A DNA stretch of 50,784 nucleotides from an uncultured Clostridia bacterium (GCA_944366945.1 CALVWJ010000020.1:1-50784), one strand, 5' to 3'; shown: positions 35,768-45,484, counted from the stretch's first letter. The notes: generated by a model not told the origin, from the sequence alone. Made by a program: numbers and translations.

Positions 35768-36595
35768 TCAAAAGATGGAGCCCACGGCGAGTACGCCCTT
35801 TGCAAGGTCGTCCCGATAGAGCGGGTGGCCGGGGCAGAGGCTGTTGAGCACAACGCCATCCGAACCGGCTTTACTTGTAGAGTGGATGTACATCCCATCT
35901 CCAAGATACATGGCAACATGGCCCTTAAAGAACAGCATATCGCCTTTTTTCATATGGGCCCGGTCGATTTCGTGCGTAGGAAAACCCTCTTTAATGCTTG
36001 CATTGCGGTAAAGCTTTACGCCATTGAGCAGATAGGCAGCGCCAACGAGGCCAGAGCAATCAATGCCTTGCGGCGTTTTCCCACCCCAGCGGTACTGCAC
36101 GCCCATGTAGAGCTTTGCTGCTTCCACAACGCTGTTGCGCAGCTCTTCTTCACCAGCAGAAGGCGCATTGTCGTAATAGGGGCCTAGGAAGCTTTCGCGC
36201 ACATAGCCTTCCGCACCGCCAATGAGGCGCACTTTTGTCCAACCCAGCGGCTTTTCCGGTGGCGCGATAAATTCTACAGCTCCGCCGCGGCATAGGCATA
36301 TATGATATGGATGGGTTGCGCCGTCGGTCACTTGAATGTCGGCCCATGCAGCCCAGACGCGCCGCAGATCTGCTTTTTCCCAGCGCTCTACCTCTGCACT
36401 GTCCATACATAAATGGGATGCGTGCACGTATGTTTCATATCGATAAGGCGTGCGGATTTTATAGAATCCGTTTTCTGCCTCTGCCAAAAGCTCAACGATC
36501 TGGCCATACCAACCTTCATCGTCCGGCTCAGCCATAGGCGCCGGAGTTACAAAATAGGGGGCAATGGGGGAAATGACCAACGCGCGTTTTTCCAT
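35768..36595 (-). CDS. Cytoplasmic NlpC/P60 endopeptidase, YkfC-like
   Basis: The 275-residue protein has two SH3-like parts (about 5-65 and 75-140) and a C-terminal NlpC/P60 domain with Cys180 in GIDCSGLVG, His226 in FKGHVAMY and His238 in YIHST. It lacks a signal peptide. This layout is that of YkfC, the gamma-D-glutamyl-L-diamino acid endopeptidase that splits murein peptides L-Ala-D-Glu-DAP after uptake. Bacillus ykfC is likewise encoded beside a dpp/opp transporter. Start 36595 has AAGGAG 11 bases ahead; ten further upstream codons stay open but overlap that ribosome site. Confidence 0.92.
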   Translation of the reverse strand: MEKRALVISPIAPYFVTPAPMAEPDDEGWYGQIVELLAEAENGFYKIRTPYRYETYVHASHLCMDSAEVERWEKADLRRVWAAWADIQVTDGATHPYHICLCRGGAVEFIAPPEKPLGWTKVRLIGGAEGYVRESFLGPYYDNAPSAGEEELRNSVVEAAKLYMGVQYRWGGKTPQGIDCSGLVGAAYLLNGVKLYRNASIKEGFPTHEIDRAHMKKGDMLFFKGHVAMYLGDGMYIHSTSKAGSDGVVLNSLCPGHPLYRDDLAKGVLAVGSIF

Positions 36596-36751
36596 CTGAG
36601 TCTGTTCTCCTTTTCTGAATTTCATGGTTGCAGCGCTTTACCTCCATGCAAAACGGCTGCCACAAAAGAAACGCATTTACCAACAACAGCCCGCCCGCAA
36701 AAACGGGCAGGCGTTGCTGCATTTTCACAGAAAACTTGCTGCGGACGCCGC

Positions 36752-37693
36752 TTAGTCAAGCAAGCGTGCACGGTATTCCGCAAGTTCCTTCTCGTTGGCC
36801 ATAACAAAATGGCCTTCTTCAATCTCCGACCACTTGGGTTTATCTACGGAATAATCGTGGCAGGAGGGATCATACACCTCAAGCACTTTTTGCTTTTCGG
36901 AAATTGGGTCAGGCATGGGGATAGCTGAAAGCAGAGCGCGTGTGTATGGATGTAACGGGTGCGCGAACAGCTTTTCCGTTTCGGCAAGCTCTACGATGAC
37001 CCCCTTGTGGATTACGGCGATGCGGTCCGTAATGAAACGCATGACCGAGAGATCGTGCGCAATAAAGAGGTAGGTAAGGCCATGCTCTTTCTGCAGCGCG
37101 GAAAGCAGGTTGAGCACTTGCGCGCGGATGGAAACATCCAGCGCGGAGATCGGCTCGTCCGCAATGATAAACTCCGGCTCCATGATAAGGCTGCGCGCGA
37201 TACCAATACGCTGGCGTTGCCCACCGGAAAACTCGTGCGGGAAGCGGCTTGCAAACTCTGGCAGCAGACCCACATCGGCGAGCGCTTTGGAAACCTTAGA
37301 TTCCCGCTCCTCCTTGGAGAGGTGCTTCTGCACATTGATCAGCCCTTCGGAGACGATATAATCCACCTTGGCGCGCTCGTTGAGCGAAGCCATAGGATCC
37401 TGGAAAATCATCTGGATCTGCTGGGTGATGCGATTATCCAGCTCACGCGAGATCTTTCCGTTAATCTTTTCTCCCTTAAAGATGATTTCTCCTTTAGAGG
37501 TCGGGTTAATGCGGATGATCGCGCGGCCGATAGTTGTTTTGCCGGAGCCGGATTCACCCACAAGGCCAAACGTCTCGCCTTTGTAAATATCGAAGCTTAC
37601 GCCTTTCACTGCAACAAAAGGTCTGCGCTTGGTGCCAAACGTTACCTCCAGATCTTTAACTTGCAGGAGGACTTCTCTGGCTTCATGTTCCAT
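36752..37693 (-). CDS. oppF: Oligopeptide ABC transporter ATPase OppF
   Basis: The 313-residue ATPase powers peptide import. Walker A is GESGSGKTT, the Q-loop follows in [14 protein letters not shown], the ABC signature is [16 protein letters not shown], Walker B is [13 protein letters not shown], and the switch His is in [10 protein letters not shown]. The Opp/Dpp-specific C-terminal part ends with [16 protein letters not shown] zinc- or iron-type cysteine cluster is not seen. It overlaps oppD by one base (TAATG). Confidence 0.95.
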   Translation of the reverse strand: MEHEAREVLLQVKDLEVTFGTKRRPFVAVKGVSFDIYKGETFGLVGESGSGKTTIGRAIIRINPTSKGEIIFKGEKINGKISRELDNRITQQIQMIFQDPMASLNERAKVDYIVSEGLINVQKHLSKEERESKVSKALADVGLLPEFASRFPHEFSGGQRQRIGIARSLIMEPEFIIADEPISALDVSIRAQVLNLLSALQKEHGLTYLFIAHDLSVMRFITDRIAVIHKGVIVELAETEKLFAHPLHPYTRALLSAIPMPDPISEKQKVLEVYDPSCHDYSVDKPKWSEIEEGHFVMANEKELAEYRARLLD

Positions 37694-38745
37694 TATTGCG
37701 CACCCCCTTCCTGCTTTGCACGGATATTGCGAATATTCTTGATGTGCTCTGGTGGCTCCACCTTGGGCGCGCGGGGATCAAGCAGCCAGGTACGCGCCTT
37801 GTGCGTGGGAGAAACCTCAAAATATGGCGGCCGATGCAGGAAATCGATCTTAAGAGCCTTCGGATTGCGCGGTGCAAAGGCATCGCCGCGTACTTTATTG
37901 AACAGGTTCGGCGGTGTACCTTTGATGGAATAAAGATCCTGTCCTTTCACACCGAGCTGGGGCAGCGAGGAGAGCAGCGCCCAAGTATAAGGATGCTGCG
38001 GGGAATAAAACACCTCGTTGCAGGTGCCGATCTCTACAATATCGCCTGCATACATAACCGCGATGCGGTCTGCAACGTTGGCAACAACGCCCAAGTCGTG
38101 GGTAATGTAGATCGTCGTAAGCTGGTACTTCTTCTGCAACGCGCGGATCAAATTCAAGATCTGCGCCTGGATGGTAACATCCAGCGCGGTGGTCGGCTCG
38201 TCGCAGATAAGAATTTTAGGATTGCAGGCCATGGCGATGGCGATAACCACACGTTGGCGCATGCCGCCCGAAAATTCATGCGGATACTGTTTGTAGCGGC
38301 GCTCGGGTTCTGGAATTCCAACGTCATCGATGATCTCAATGGCGCGTTTTTTTGCATCCTCTCCGGAAATTCCCTGGTGAAGTTTGATCGCCTCTTCGAT
38401 CTGCCAGCCGATGGTCTTGAGCGGATTAAGGCTCGTCATGGGGTCCTGCATGACCATGGCAACCTCTTTGCCGCGGATATTGGCCCACTCTTTTTCGGTT
38501 TTAAACTTGGCAAGATCCATACCATTATACCAGATTTCGCCAGAATCCACCCAGCCGTTTTTGTCGAGAAGGCCGATAAAATTCTTGGTGAACACCGATT
38601 TCCCAGAGCCGGATTCTCCTACAATTGCAAGGCTTTCCCCCTTGTAAATATCGAGCGAAATCCCGCGGATGGCGTGGAGCACCTGACCGCGCAGGCTAAA
38701 CTTTACATTAAGGTCTTTTACGGACAAAATCACTTCTTGTTCCAC
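37693..38745 (-). CDS. oppD: Oligopeptide ABC transporter ATPase OppD
   Basis: The 350-residue partner ATPase has Walker [10 protein letters not shown], signature [16 protein letters not shown], Walker [14 protein letters not shown] and the switch His in YITHDLGVV. Its C-terminal extension with [15 protein letters not shown] and SIKGTPPNL is typical of Opp/Dpp. The start is GTG 38745 with GGAGG ten bases before; the frame begins six codons earlier, but that GTG overlaps the ribosome site. Confidence 0.95.
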   Translation of the reverse strand: MEQEVILSVKDLNVKFSLRGQVLHAIRGISLDIYKGESLAIVGESGSGKSVFTKNFIGLLDKNGWVDSGEIWYNGMDLAKFKTEKEWANIRGKEVAMVMQDPMTSLNPLKTIGWQIEEAIKLHQGISGEDAKKRAIEIIDDVGIPEPERRYKQYPHEFSGGMRQRVVIAIAMACNPKILICDEPTTALDVTIQAQILNLIRALQKKYQLTTIYITHDLGVVANVADRIAVMYAGDIVEIGTCNEVFYSPQHPYTWALLSSLPQLGVKGQDLYSIKGTPPNLFNKVRGDAFAPRNPKALKIDFLHRPPYFEVSPTHKARTWLLDPRAPKVEPPEHIKNIRNIRAKQEGGAQ

Positions 38746-38763
38746 AGTGCAAACGCCTCCCAC

Positions 38764-40437
38764 TTATATATGGTTCTTCGGATCGGCTGCATCGGAGAAG
38801 GCATTGCCCACCAGATAGAAGCAGATCGTAATCACGGAAAGGATGATCGCCGGGACGATCAACTGGTAACGCAGCGTTGGCGCCATCATTAAGCCGCGGC
38901 CGCGTTCCACCAGGTTGCCCAAGGAGGGGGTATCCAATGGGAGGCCAAGGCCAATATACGCCATGAATACCTCGGACCCGATTGCGCCAGGGATCGCGAG
39001 AGCCATGCGCAGCATGACCACGGATACCATATGCGGCAACAGGTTCTTTACGATGACACGCCTTGTTGGCGTGCCGAGGCAGCGGGATGCAAGGTTGAAA
39101 TCCCGGTCACGGATGATGAGCACCTGGTTGCGGATAAAGCGAGCAAGGCCGATCCAGCTCGTTATGCTCATTGCAACGATCAAAGTCACAACGCCTGGCC
39201 GCATGATATACGACGCAAGGATCAAAATGATCGTAGACGGAATGTTGTTGATAACATTATATAGCTCCGTGAGGAAGAAATCCAGCTTTCTTACGTAACC
39301 CCACAACAAACCAATGAGAATGCCGACGACAGCCTCAATGCCAGCAACAATCAAGCCGATGAGCAGGGAGGTGCGCGTGCCGCCCCACATGCGGGCCCAA
39401 AGGTCACGGCCCACGGAGTCGGTGCCGAACCAATAGACCGAGTTGGGCGCTTTATTCTTCACAAAGCTGGTCTCCAACACGATCTCCGTCGGGCTCAAGC
39501 GAGCAAGCGCCTTGTTGCCGCCACGCATGCTGCCGTCTTCAGAAATAACGGTCAGCATCGGCGTATCACTGGGAACGAACACATAGTACCAGCCAGGATT
39601 ATTGGGGTCGGCGTGAACTTCCAACGGACTCCCTGTATCGGTCAAACTGATAGTGCCGGCATTGATTTGCGGTACACCCCAGCTTTCCGGCACGGTAACG
39701 TAAGCAAGCACGCAATTGGCCTCAGTATTCTCCACAAGGTCGCCCGATGTGAGTTTGGTGCCCTGCGTATATACCAGGTTTTTATCATCTACGGTTACCC
39801 AAACCGCAGGTTGCAGCGTTGTATATGCGCCATCTTCCGAGGTCACATACAAATACGGCATCTCGTCGGGTACGAACACATAATACCAGCCCGCGTTTTG
39901 GGGATCTTCCGTAAGTGCGATCTCTGTGGGCGTTCCACCTTGTTCTTCCACGTAAGCCAGCGGCATGCCCCACGATTTTGGCGTTTTTACATAGGTTAAA
40001 ATGCCCTCTTCGCCTTCAATGAGATCGCCTTTTGTCAGTTTGACGCCATCAATGGAAACATCGCCATCTTCTTCAACCACCATCCAAAGCGCATTTTCGT
40101 AATAGTTGACCTCATTGGGGTCATGTTGATTCGGCAGAAGCGGCTGAATAAACGTGAATACCAGCAGGATCAACATGATGGCCAGCATCGAAACGGCTAC
40201 CTTATTTTTGAAGAACATGCGCACGGTGCTGCGCCAGTAGGAATAGTTGGAATAGCCTGTGCGTTCAGCTTCTTTTTCGTCGTATTCTGCAAATTCAAAC
40301 AGATCGCTTCCCAGCGTTTCAATCTCTTCCTGGGAAAGATCATCCTTCTCGCTAACCGCAAGGCTTGAAAGATGCTCTTCGATGCTTTGCTCCAGCTTGC
40401 GGCTAATTTTTTCCTTCGGCGAATATTTGCTGCTCAT
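38764..40437 (-). CDS. oppC: Oligopeptide permease OppC with large duplicated insert
   Basis: This permease is 557 residues long; OppC proteins usually have about 300. A charged cytoplasmic head (1-75) leads to membrane helix 1 (about 77-100). An extra region of about 200 residues (108-307) follows. It contains two tandem repeats of about 90 residues (118-207 and 212-307) sharing K-L-T-x-G-D-L, S-W-G-x-P, GWYYVFVP and the S-E-D-G ending. The normal OppC part starts at about 335 with YWFGTDSVGRDLWARMWGG and has five more helices; the EAA-like loop is about FNLASRCLGTPTRRVIVKNLLP. The insert should face outside and may help to catch peptides or hold the binding protein. The gene overlaps oppB by 4 bases. 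Confidence 0.93.
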   Translation of the reverse strand: MSSKYSPKEKISRKLEQSIEEHLSSLAVSEKDDLSQEEIETLGSDLFEFAEYDEKEAERTGYSNYSYWRSTVRMFFKNKVAVSMLAIMLILLVFTFIQPLLPNQHDPNEVNYYENALWMVVEEDGDVSIDGVKLTKGDLIEGEEGILTYVKTPKSWGMPLAYVEEQGGTPTEIALTEDPQNAGWYYVFVPDEMPYLYVTSEDGAYTTLQPAVWVTVDDKNLVYTQGTKLTSGDLVENTEANCVLAYVTVPESWGVPQINAGTISLTDTGSPLEVHADPNNPGWYYVFVPSDTPMLTVISEDGSMRGGNKALARLSPTEIVLETSFVKNKAPNSVYWFGTDSVGRDLWARMWGGTRTSLLIGLIVAGIEAVVGILIGLLWGYVRKLDFFLTELYNVINNIPSTIILILASYIMRPGVVTLIVAMSITSWIGLARFIRNQVLIIRDRDFNLASRCLGTPTRRVIVKNLLPHMVSVVMLRMALAIPGAIGSEVFMAYIGLGLPLDTPSLGNLVERGRGLMMAPTLRYQLIVPAIILSVITICFYLVGNAFSDAADPKNHI

Positions 40438-41375
40438 CGTGCGCCCTCCTTTTTAGCAAAGCTGATGCGCGGGTCAACCAAGCCCATGAGCAGGTCGCCT
40501 AACAATAGACCTAGGATACTCAGAGCAGAGAAAATGATAATCAGTGCCAGCACCATGGTGTTATCCTGCCTCTTGATAACGTCTACAAGCAACCCACCCA
40601 TGCCTGGAATGGAATAGAGCGATTCTACATAGATGGAACCCGAGATGGTCAAGAGGATGGAGCCGGGAATCAAGTTTACCATTGGCACCACGGAATTGCG
40701 GAACACATGGCGGAACCAGATGGTGGTATTCGGTACACCCTTGGCGCGGGCAAGCTTAATGTAATCCTTATTGGTTTCATCCACCATGTAGCGCCTAAGC
40801 CACATGGCATAGCTGGAAATGGATGGCAGTGCCAGGGAAATGATGGGCAAAATCATGCTGGATGCTTTTGCCTCATCATACAGTAGGGGCAGACCAAACC
40901 AACTGGAACCATAAAGCTGTATTGCAATGAAGTACACCGCGTTCGGCACAGCTTGGATAAACACGATGTACGCATTTCCGAGTTTATCTGCCAGGCGGCC
41001 TTTACTGCGCGCCATTAACGCGCCAAGGCCCATGCCAAGCGGCAGGCTAACGAGGATACAGATCAAACCAAATTTCATGGAAACGGCCATCTTGGGCTCA
41101 ATGATCTGTGTGATGGGATAGTTAATGCGATAACGGTGAGAGACGCCGAGGTCTCCCTGCAAAAGTTGCTTAAAAAAGCGGCCTACTTGAATATAAAGCG
41201 GATCCTTCAAGCCAAGCTCGCGCAGTCCGTTTTCGATCTGCTGCGGGGACATCTTTTCATAATTTGAAAAGTATCCTTCCTCGGGCATCAAGCGCAACAG
41301 CGCAAAGATGACCGTTATGAGGATTACGAGCGTAAGCAAGGAGCGGATAAGGCGCTTAAGCGAGTATTTGAGCAC
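40434..41375 (-). CDS. oppB: Oligopeptide permease OppB
   Basis: The 313-residue permease has the OppB/DppB plan: membrane helix at 9-29, a large outer loop with the family segment LRELGLKDPLYIQ...LGVSHRY, then five helices. The EAA loop is DYIKLARAKGVPNTTIWFRHV, and the C-terminus has VDPRISF. It starts the permease block downstream of oppA after about 180 bases containing stem-loops. Its end overlaps oppC (ATGA), so the pair is translationally coupled. Confidence 0.95.
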   Translation of the reverse strand: MLKYSLKRLIRSLLTLVILITVIFALLRLMPEEGYFSNYEKMSPQQIENGLRELGLKDPLYIQVGRFFKQLLQGDLGVSHRYRINYPITQIIEPKMAVSMKFGLICILVSLPLGMGLGALMARSKGRLADKLGNAYIVFIQAVPNAVYFIAIQLYGSSWFGLPLLYDEAKASSMILPIISLALPSISSYAMWLRRYMVDETNKDYIKLARAKGVPNTTIWFRHVFRNSVVPMVNLIPGSILLTISGSIYVESLYSIPGMGGLLVDVIKRQDNTMVLALIIIFSALSILGLLLGDLLMGLVDPRISFAKKEGAR

Positions 41376-41467
41376 TTTCGGTTCTCCTTTTCAACTTCGT
41401 ATAGGGCTGCAATTTAGAAATGTTTCAATTTTGTTGGGATGGGAAAAGCGGCCCCGCTCCGCAAAAC

Positions 41468-41530
41468 ACAGAGCAGAGCCGCTCTGTCCCTGTTCACAAT
41501 TTTCCGGGCGTACAAGAACGTACGCCCGGA
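41468..41530 (-). promoter_or_regulatory. Two stem-loops between oppA and oppB
   Basis: A perfect 11-bp stem (41503-41513 with 41520-41530) holds CCGGGCGTAC and its complement. A second 7-bp stem ACAGAGC/GCTCTGT lies at 41468-41487. On the minus strand only AAAATTG follows the first, so full termination is unlikely. This fits partial read-through or mRNA protection, keeping oppA more abundant than the permeases. Confidence 0.65.
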
Positions 41531-41557
41531 TTTGATACGGAAAGGAAAACAAAGAGA

Positions 41558-43633
41558 TTATTCGCCCATAGCCTCCTGCCAAGCGGCAAGCTGCTGGTTG
41601 AACTGATCCTGCGTCATAGCGGTCTTGTAAACATACTGACCCTTATAACGGCTGGTGGATTGACCCATCGCAGCAAACTGGCCCTCAAACGCGTTGAGCT
41701 TGGTTGCCTGGTAGGAACCGCCGGTGACGAACATCGGGATCACGATCGCATGTTCAAGATAGAACGCTTCTGCTGCTGCAAAGAGCTCAAAACGCTTATC
41801 CATATCGGAAGTTTCAGCTTTCGCCAGGTCTACCAGCGAGCGATACTCTTCATAAAGCGCGATGGTTTCTTCGGTCTTGGTGTTCTGGTTGATGCCGTTC
41901 TTCTCGGTGGAATCGTAGAAGAAGTTGTAGCTGCTATCCTGCGCAAACGGATCGGTCCAGGTTTCCGGATCGAGGTAGTCGGCGCCCCAGTTGAGCAGCT
42001 GGATCGCGTAGTTACCGTTGCTGCGGGTCTCAGAGAGGAAGCTCTGGCCGCTCCAGGCGAGCACCTCGATCTGGATGTAATCCGTGCCAAGCAGGTCTTC
42101 CAGCTGCTGCTTGATGACGGCGCACTGGTCAGCCCAGGTATCTACGCTCGGATTGTAGTTCATCGGGATGATGATGGGGAACTTGCAGCCGGCAGCCGTA
42201 AGCTCTTCCACTGCCTTGGCTTTGTATTCAAGCGCCAGATCAGCATTGAAGCTCTCGGTGGTGTTGAAGGTGCCAAGGTCGCCAAAGGTCACGAAGTCCT
42301 TGCCGCTCGGGGTGCTGGTAAAGCCGCGCGGCGTAACGGTGTTGATCAAGTGGAGCTGCGGATCGTCGCCAGGGATGTAGGCTTCCGTTGCAACCACACG
42401 GTCGAGGCCATGGAAAATGGACTTACGGAAGTTCTCGTTGTTCACGGCGATCGTCCAGTTTTCGGGTTCATACTCTTCAGCGAACTTCGGCTCGAAGTTG
42501 AAGCCCATGAAGTAGGAATAAGAACCTACGATGCGGGAGGTGGAAATCATCTGGCTGCGTTCGGGATCGGCCAGCCAGTCCGCAACGATGTCGGGGCCGA
42601 TGCTTGCATAGTCAACTTCGCCGCGCAGGAACATTTCGGGCGCGAGCGTGCCGGCTTCTGCGTTGTAGGTCTCTTCAATACGCTCGATGTGGATGTTCTC
42701 CGCATCCCAGTTGTTCACGTTCTTGGTGTAAACGTGCTTCTGGTTGGGCTCATAAGTGGAGAGCAGGTATGCGCCGCTGAACCACATGGTGTAGTTATCC
42801 GTTGCATAGGACTCGCCCATCTCAAAAATGAGGTTGGCAGGCGCCGGCCAGTAGGTACCGAACTGCAGCGCAGTGAGGAAGTAGGGGCGCGGCTTTACGA
42901 GGTGATATTCCAGCGTGTAATCGTCCACTGCAACAACGCCGATATCCTCAGCCTTTACTTCCGGAACAACTTCAACTTCAACAGGGTTGCCCTCATCGTC
43001 AACCGCGTTGGGGTCGCCGCTCAAGTATTCGCCATTCTCATTCTGGAAGCCGCCGAGCACTGCGGAGGTGTAATCATAGTACTCCGTCGCATTTACGATC
43101 CAGCCGTCCATCATGTAGAAGTTGCTGCAGTTGTACGTTGCATCGCAGATGTAACGCGCAGCGGCCACCCAGTCATGTGCGGTAACGGGATCCTTCTGGT
43201 TTCCGTCCGCGTCATACCAATACATGCCTTCGCGGATCTTGAACGTCCAAACGAGGCCGTCCTCGCTGGTGCTCCATTCGGTCGCAGCAGAGGGCACGAT
43301 GCCGCCATAGGGATCGTTTTCCACGAGGGAATCGATTACGTTGGCGCCAACGGAAAGGTTGCTGGTGGAACCGGAAACCAGGTAGTTCATGGTGTCATTC
43401 TCGTTGGAGTACAACGTGCGGTACACCTGCTCATCCGCAAACTCACGGCCATCGGGGCCGGTGGTCGCGGGCGCCTCAGTCTCTTCGGGCGCCGCAGTTT
43501 GCTCGGGCGCCTGGGTTTCGGTGCCTTCCGGCGCATCCGTCGGATCGGAAGGCGTGTCCGCGGGCTCATTGCATCCAGCAAAGATGCCGGCAACCATAAC
43601 GATTGCCATGAGCAAAGCTAGAAGCTTCTTCAT
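41558..43633 (-). CDS. oppA: Oligopeptide-binding lipoprotein OppA
   Basis: The 691-residue lipoprotein binds peptides outside the cell and delivers them to OppBC. The signal is MKKLLALLMAIVMVAGIFAGC, with Cys21 as lipidation site. A Thr/Pro/Glu linker (24-60) is followed by the SBP_bac_5 domain, with the family pattern V-P-S-A-A-T-E-W...W-T-F-K-I-R-E-G-M-Y-W. It is longer than most OppA proteins (about 550), partly by the linker. AGAGGAGAG lies 8 bases before the ATG. It has its own promoter and a leader hairpin. The peptide type is inferred from the neighbours, not visible in the sequence. Confidence 0.94.
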   Translation of the reverse strand: MKKLLALLMAIVMVAGIFAGCNEPADTPSDPTDAPEGTETQAPEQTAAPEETEAPATTGPDGREFADEQVYRTLYSNENDTMNYLVSGSTSNLSVGANVIDSLVENDPYGGIVPSAATEWSTSEDGLVWTFKIREGMYWYDADGNQKDPVTAHDWVAAARYICDATYNCSNFYMMDGWIVNATEYYDYTSAVLGGFQNENGEYLSGDPNAVDDEGNPVEVEVVPEVKAEDIGVVAVDDYTLEYHLVKPRPYFLTALQFGTYWPAPANLIFEMGESYATDNYTMWFSGAYLLSTYEPNQKHVYTKNVNNWDAENIHIERIEETYNAEAGTLAPEMFLRGEVDYASIGPDIVADWLADPERSQMISTSRIVGSYSYFMGFNFEPKFAEEYEPENWTIAVNNENFRKSIFHGLDRVVATEAYIPGDDPQLHLINTVTPRGFTSTPSGKDFVTFGDLGTFNTTESFNADLALEYKAKAVEELTAAGCKFPIIIPMNYNPSVDTWADQCAVIKQQLEDLLGTDYIQIEVLAWSGQSFLSETRSNGNYAIQLLNWGADYLDPETWTDPFAQDSSYNFFYDSTEKNGINQNTKTEETIALYEEYRSLVDLAKAETSDMDKRFELFAAAEAFYLEHAIVIPMFVTGGSYQATKLNAFEGQFAAMGQSTSRYKGQYVYKTAMTQDQFNQQLAAWQEAMGE

Positions 43634-43663
43634 GTTGTTTTCTCTCCTCTTTTAGATTTATTT

Positions 43664-43683
43664 GGCACGGTAAAAACCGTGCC
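43664..43683 (-). promoter_or_regulatory. Leader hairpin of oppA mRNA
   Basis: GGCACGG and CCGTGCC form a 7-bp stem round TTTTTA, about 30 bases before the oppA start and 20 bases before its ribosome site. No T-run follows. It may stabilise the message or mark a weak attenuator. Confidence 0.5.
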
Positions 43684-43715
43684 GATGCAGAAAACAGTGC
43701 TTAAAGCACAAATTC

Positions 43716-43744
43716 ATTGTAACCGCTTTGCATGTATAATTCAA
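43716..43744 (-). promoter_or_regulatory. Promoter of oppA
   Basis: On the minus strand TTGAAT (43739-43744) and TACAAT (43716-43721) are 17 bases apart, 80 bases ahead of the oppA start, within the 214-base gap after the peptidase gene. Confidence 0.7.
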
Positions 43745-43847
43745 CACAAGCTTTGACATAAAAATGTTATACAATTGTAACATTCCTATACATCTTGCAT
43801 TGGCTAAATATGTGCAAACAAAACGCAGTAACGTTGACTAAGATGAG

Positions 43848-44885
43848 TTATTTGTTTACACAAAGCTTATCTGCGAGACTTTCACGCCGATTACCGGCAC
43901 GGCCTTCGACTGCTTTAGCATGCAGCATAGAGCTGATTACAGATTCTTCCACGCTTTCAATCACAGCACGGAACACCAGGTCCATATCTTCTTCATAGAG
44001 TATGGAGATGGTTTCGGGTTTCCCATCGCTGTAATGCGGCAGGCGGTTGGTTGTGGAGAAAGCGAGAACGATTTCTCCGCTGCCATTGCCGGAGATGCTA
44101 CCTGTGCGGGCGAGGCCGGACTGTGCACGTCTTGCAGCACGGGCGAGCTGACGTGCGGAAAGCGGAGCATCCGTTGCGATGACAATGATTACGCTGCCCT
44201 TATCTTGCTCTACTGCTTGCTTTTCAGCAAACAGGCGTGCGCCTACATGATCGCCTGCAATGGTGAGGTCGCGCAAAGAACCGAAATTTGTAAGAAGCAG
44301 TGCGCCCACAGTATAAGTGTTCCCATAAAGGCTGAACGTGCGAGAAGCAGAACCAATGCCGCCCTTAAGCGAATAGCAGCTCATGCCGGCTCCAGCACCC
44401 ACAGCGCCTTCCTCAAATGTCTCTGCCGCTGCTGCGAGCGCTGCACGGGCGTGTTCCTTGGTTACATGCAGACCACGGATGTCATTGAGATGGCCATCAT
44501 TGCACTCCATTACAATTGGATTTACAGTGCCTGTCTTTACGCCGATATCATCATTGCGTTCGAGCATGTATTCTACAAGAGCCGTGGAAACCGTGCCCAC
44601 GGAAAGTGTATTTGTGAGCAAAATGGGGGTTTCAAGCGTACCGAGTTCCTGCACCTGCACAAGCCCCGCACTTTTTCCAAATCCGTTAATTACATGCGCT
44701 GCGCCGATGCACTTATCATGGAACAAATCCCCGCCGTGTGGCAGGATCGCAGTCACTCCGGTATGAATATCGCCCATGTGCAGTGTCACGTGTCCAACCC
44801 GCACACCGGGCACATCTGTGATCAAATTGCGTTTACCATGCTCCAGATAGCCGAACTGGAAATTATAGCGGCTTTCCACACCCAT
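43848..44885 (-). CDS. P1 family (DmpA-like) aminopeptidase
   Basis: The 345-residue protein belongs to peptidase family S58/P1 (DmpA, BapA), enzymes that cut themselves once to become active and then act as L-aminopeptidase, D-aminopeptidase/esterase or beta-peptidase. The N-terminal signature ITDVPGVRVGHVTL is clear. The self-cleavage site is expected in KGGIGSASRTF between Gly and Ser. No signal peptide is present. AAGGAG is 8 bases before the ATG. As first gene before oppA it probably processes imported peptides, including those with D- or beta-linked residues, which is inference from family and context. Confidence 0.93.
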   Translation of the reverse strand: MGVESRYNFQFGYLEHGKRNLITDVPGVRVGHVTLHMGDIHTGVTAILPHGGDLFHDKCIGAAHVINGFGKSAGLVQVQELGTLETPILLTNTLSVGTVSTALVEYMLERNDDIGVKTGTVNPIVMECNDGHLNDIRGLHVTKEHARAALAAAAETFEEGAVGAGAGMSCYSLKGGIGSASRTFSLYGNTYTVGALLLTNFGSLRDLTIAGDHVGARLFAEKQAVEQDKGSVIIVIATDAPLSARQLARAARRAQSGLARTGSISGNGSGEIVLAFSTTNRLPHYSDGKPETISILYEEDMDLVFRAVIESVEESVISSMLHAKAVEGRAGNRRESLADKLCVNK

Positions 44886-44948
44886 GTGTTTTTTTCTCCT
44901 TGCTTTGTTTTAATAGGTTTGGGATGAATGCTATATAGAAGCATATCT

Positions 44949-44977
44949 ATTTTAATCTAACCCAAACGGTTTGGCAA
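44949..44977 (-). promoter_or_regulatory. Promoter with internal palindrome, peptidase/opp operon
   Basis: On the minus strand TTGCCA (44972-44977) and TAAAAT (44949-44954) are 17 bases apart. Between and touching them lies the palindrome CCAAAC-G-GTTTGG (44962-44974), a possible repressor site. Confidence 0.65.
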
Positions 44978-45484
44978 TCGGTTTTGGCGTAATTTTAACA
45001 TGATCTCAACAAGAGGCGGGTAGTTTCCATACATTTCTATAATAACTTATCCCAAAAGAGAACCCAAATCCTTTTTTGAACAGCGATGGAGCCTTTTGGT
45101 TCCACATCCCCAAAATGCTATCAAGTCTGGAGCAGAGGCAATATTGGACAAAGCTGTGCGCTTAGATTTTTTGCTGGGGCCATGGAAAAAGTCCTGCCTG
45201 TCCATCTGGTTCCCCTTTACGCAGTATAGATGCCTATGCTAATATGAAAATAACGGAAGAAGCATGCAAGAACGTTTTACGAACGCATAGCCTTTGGCCG
45301 ACCTGCAAGCGAATGAAGACTTGAAGTGCGCATGCGCAGTTTTTATGCTGTTCCTGTAGAGCTATGCTGGGACCCTACGGCTATTGGAAGTTGTTGGGCA
45401 AAAGGCCGTAAGAACTATGTTTTTAGCGTATCATATTTTGTATTCTATTAAAGGTGAAAAGCGTTGCGAAAGGGCCTATATTAT
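44978..45484. other. Gene-free interval of about 500 bases
   Basis: No gene, known RNA or mobile-element end was recognised. It marks the change from the opp operon to the more A+T-rich right-hand part of the window. Confidence 0.4.

Noticed and set aside
41420..43621. Long plus-strand open frame of over 700 codons opposite oppA
   Set aside because: It is the mirror of a clear OppA lipoprotein. Its translation has no signal, no family resemblance and no ribosome site; the length comes from codon bias of the real gene.
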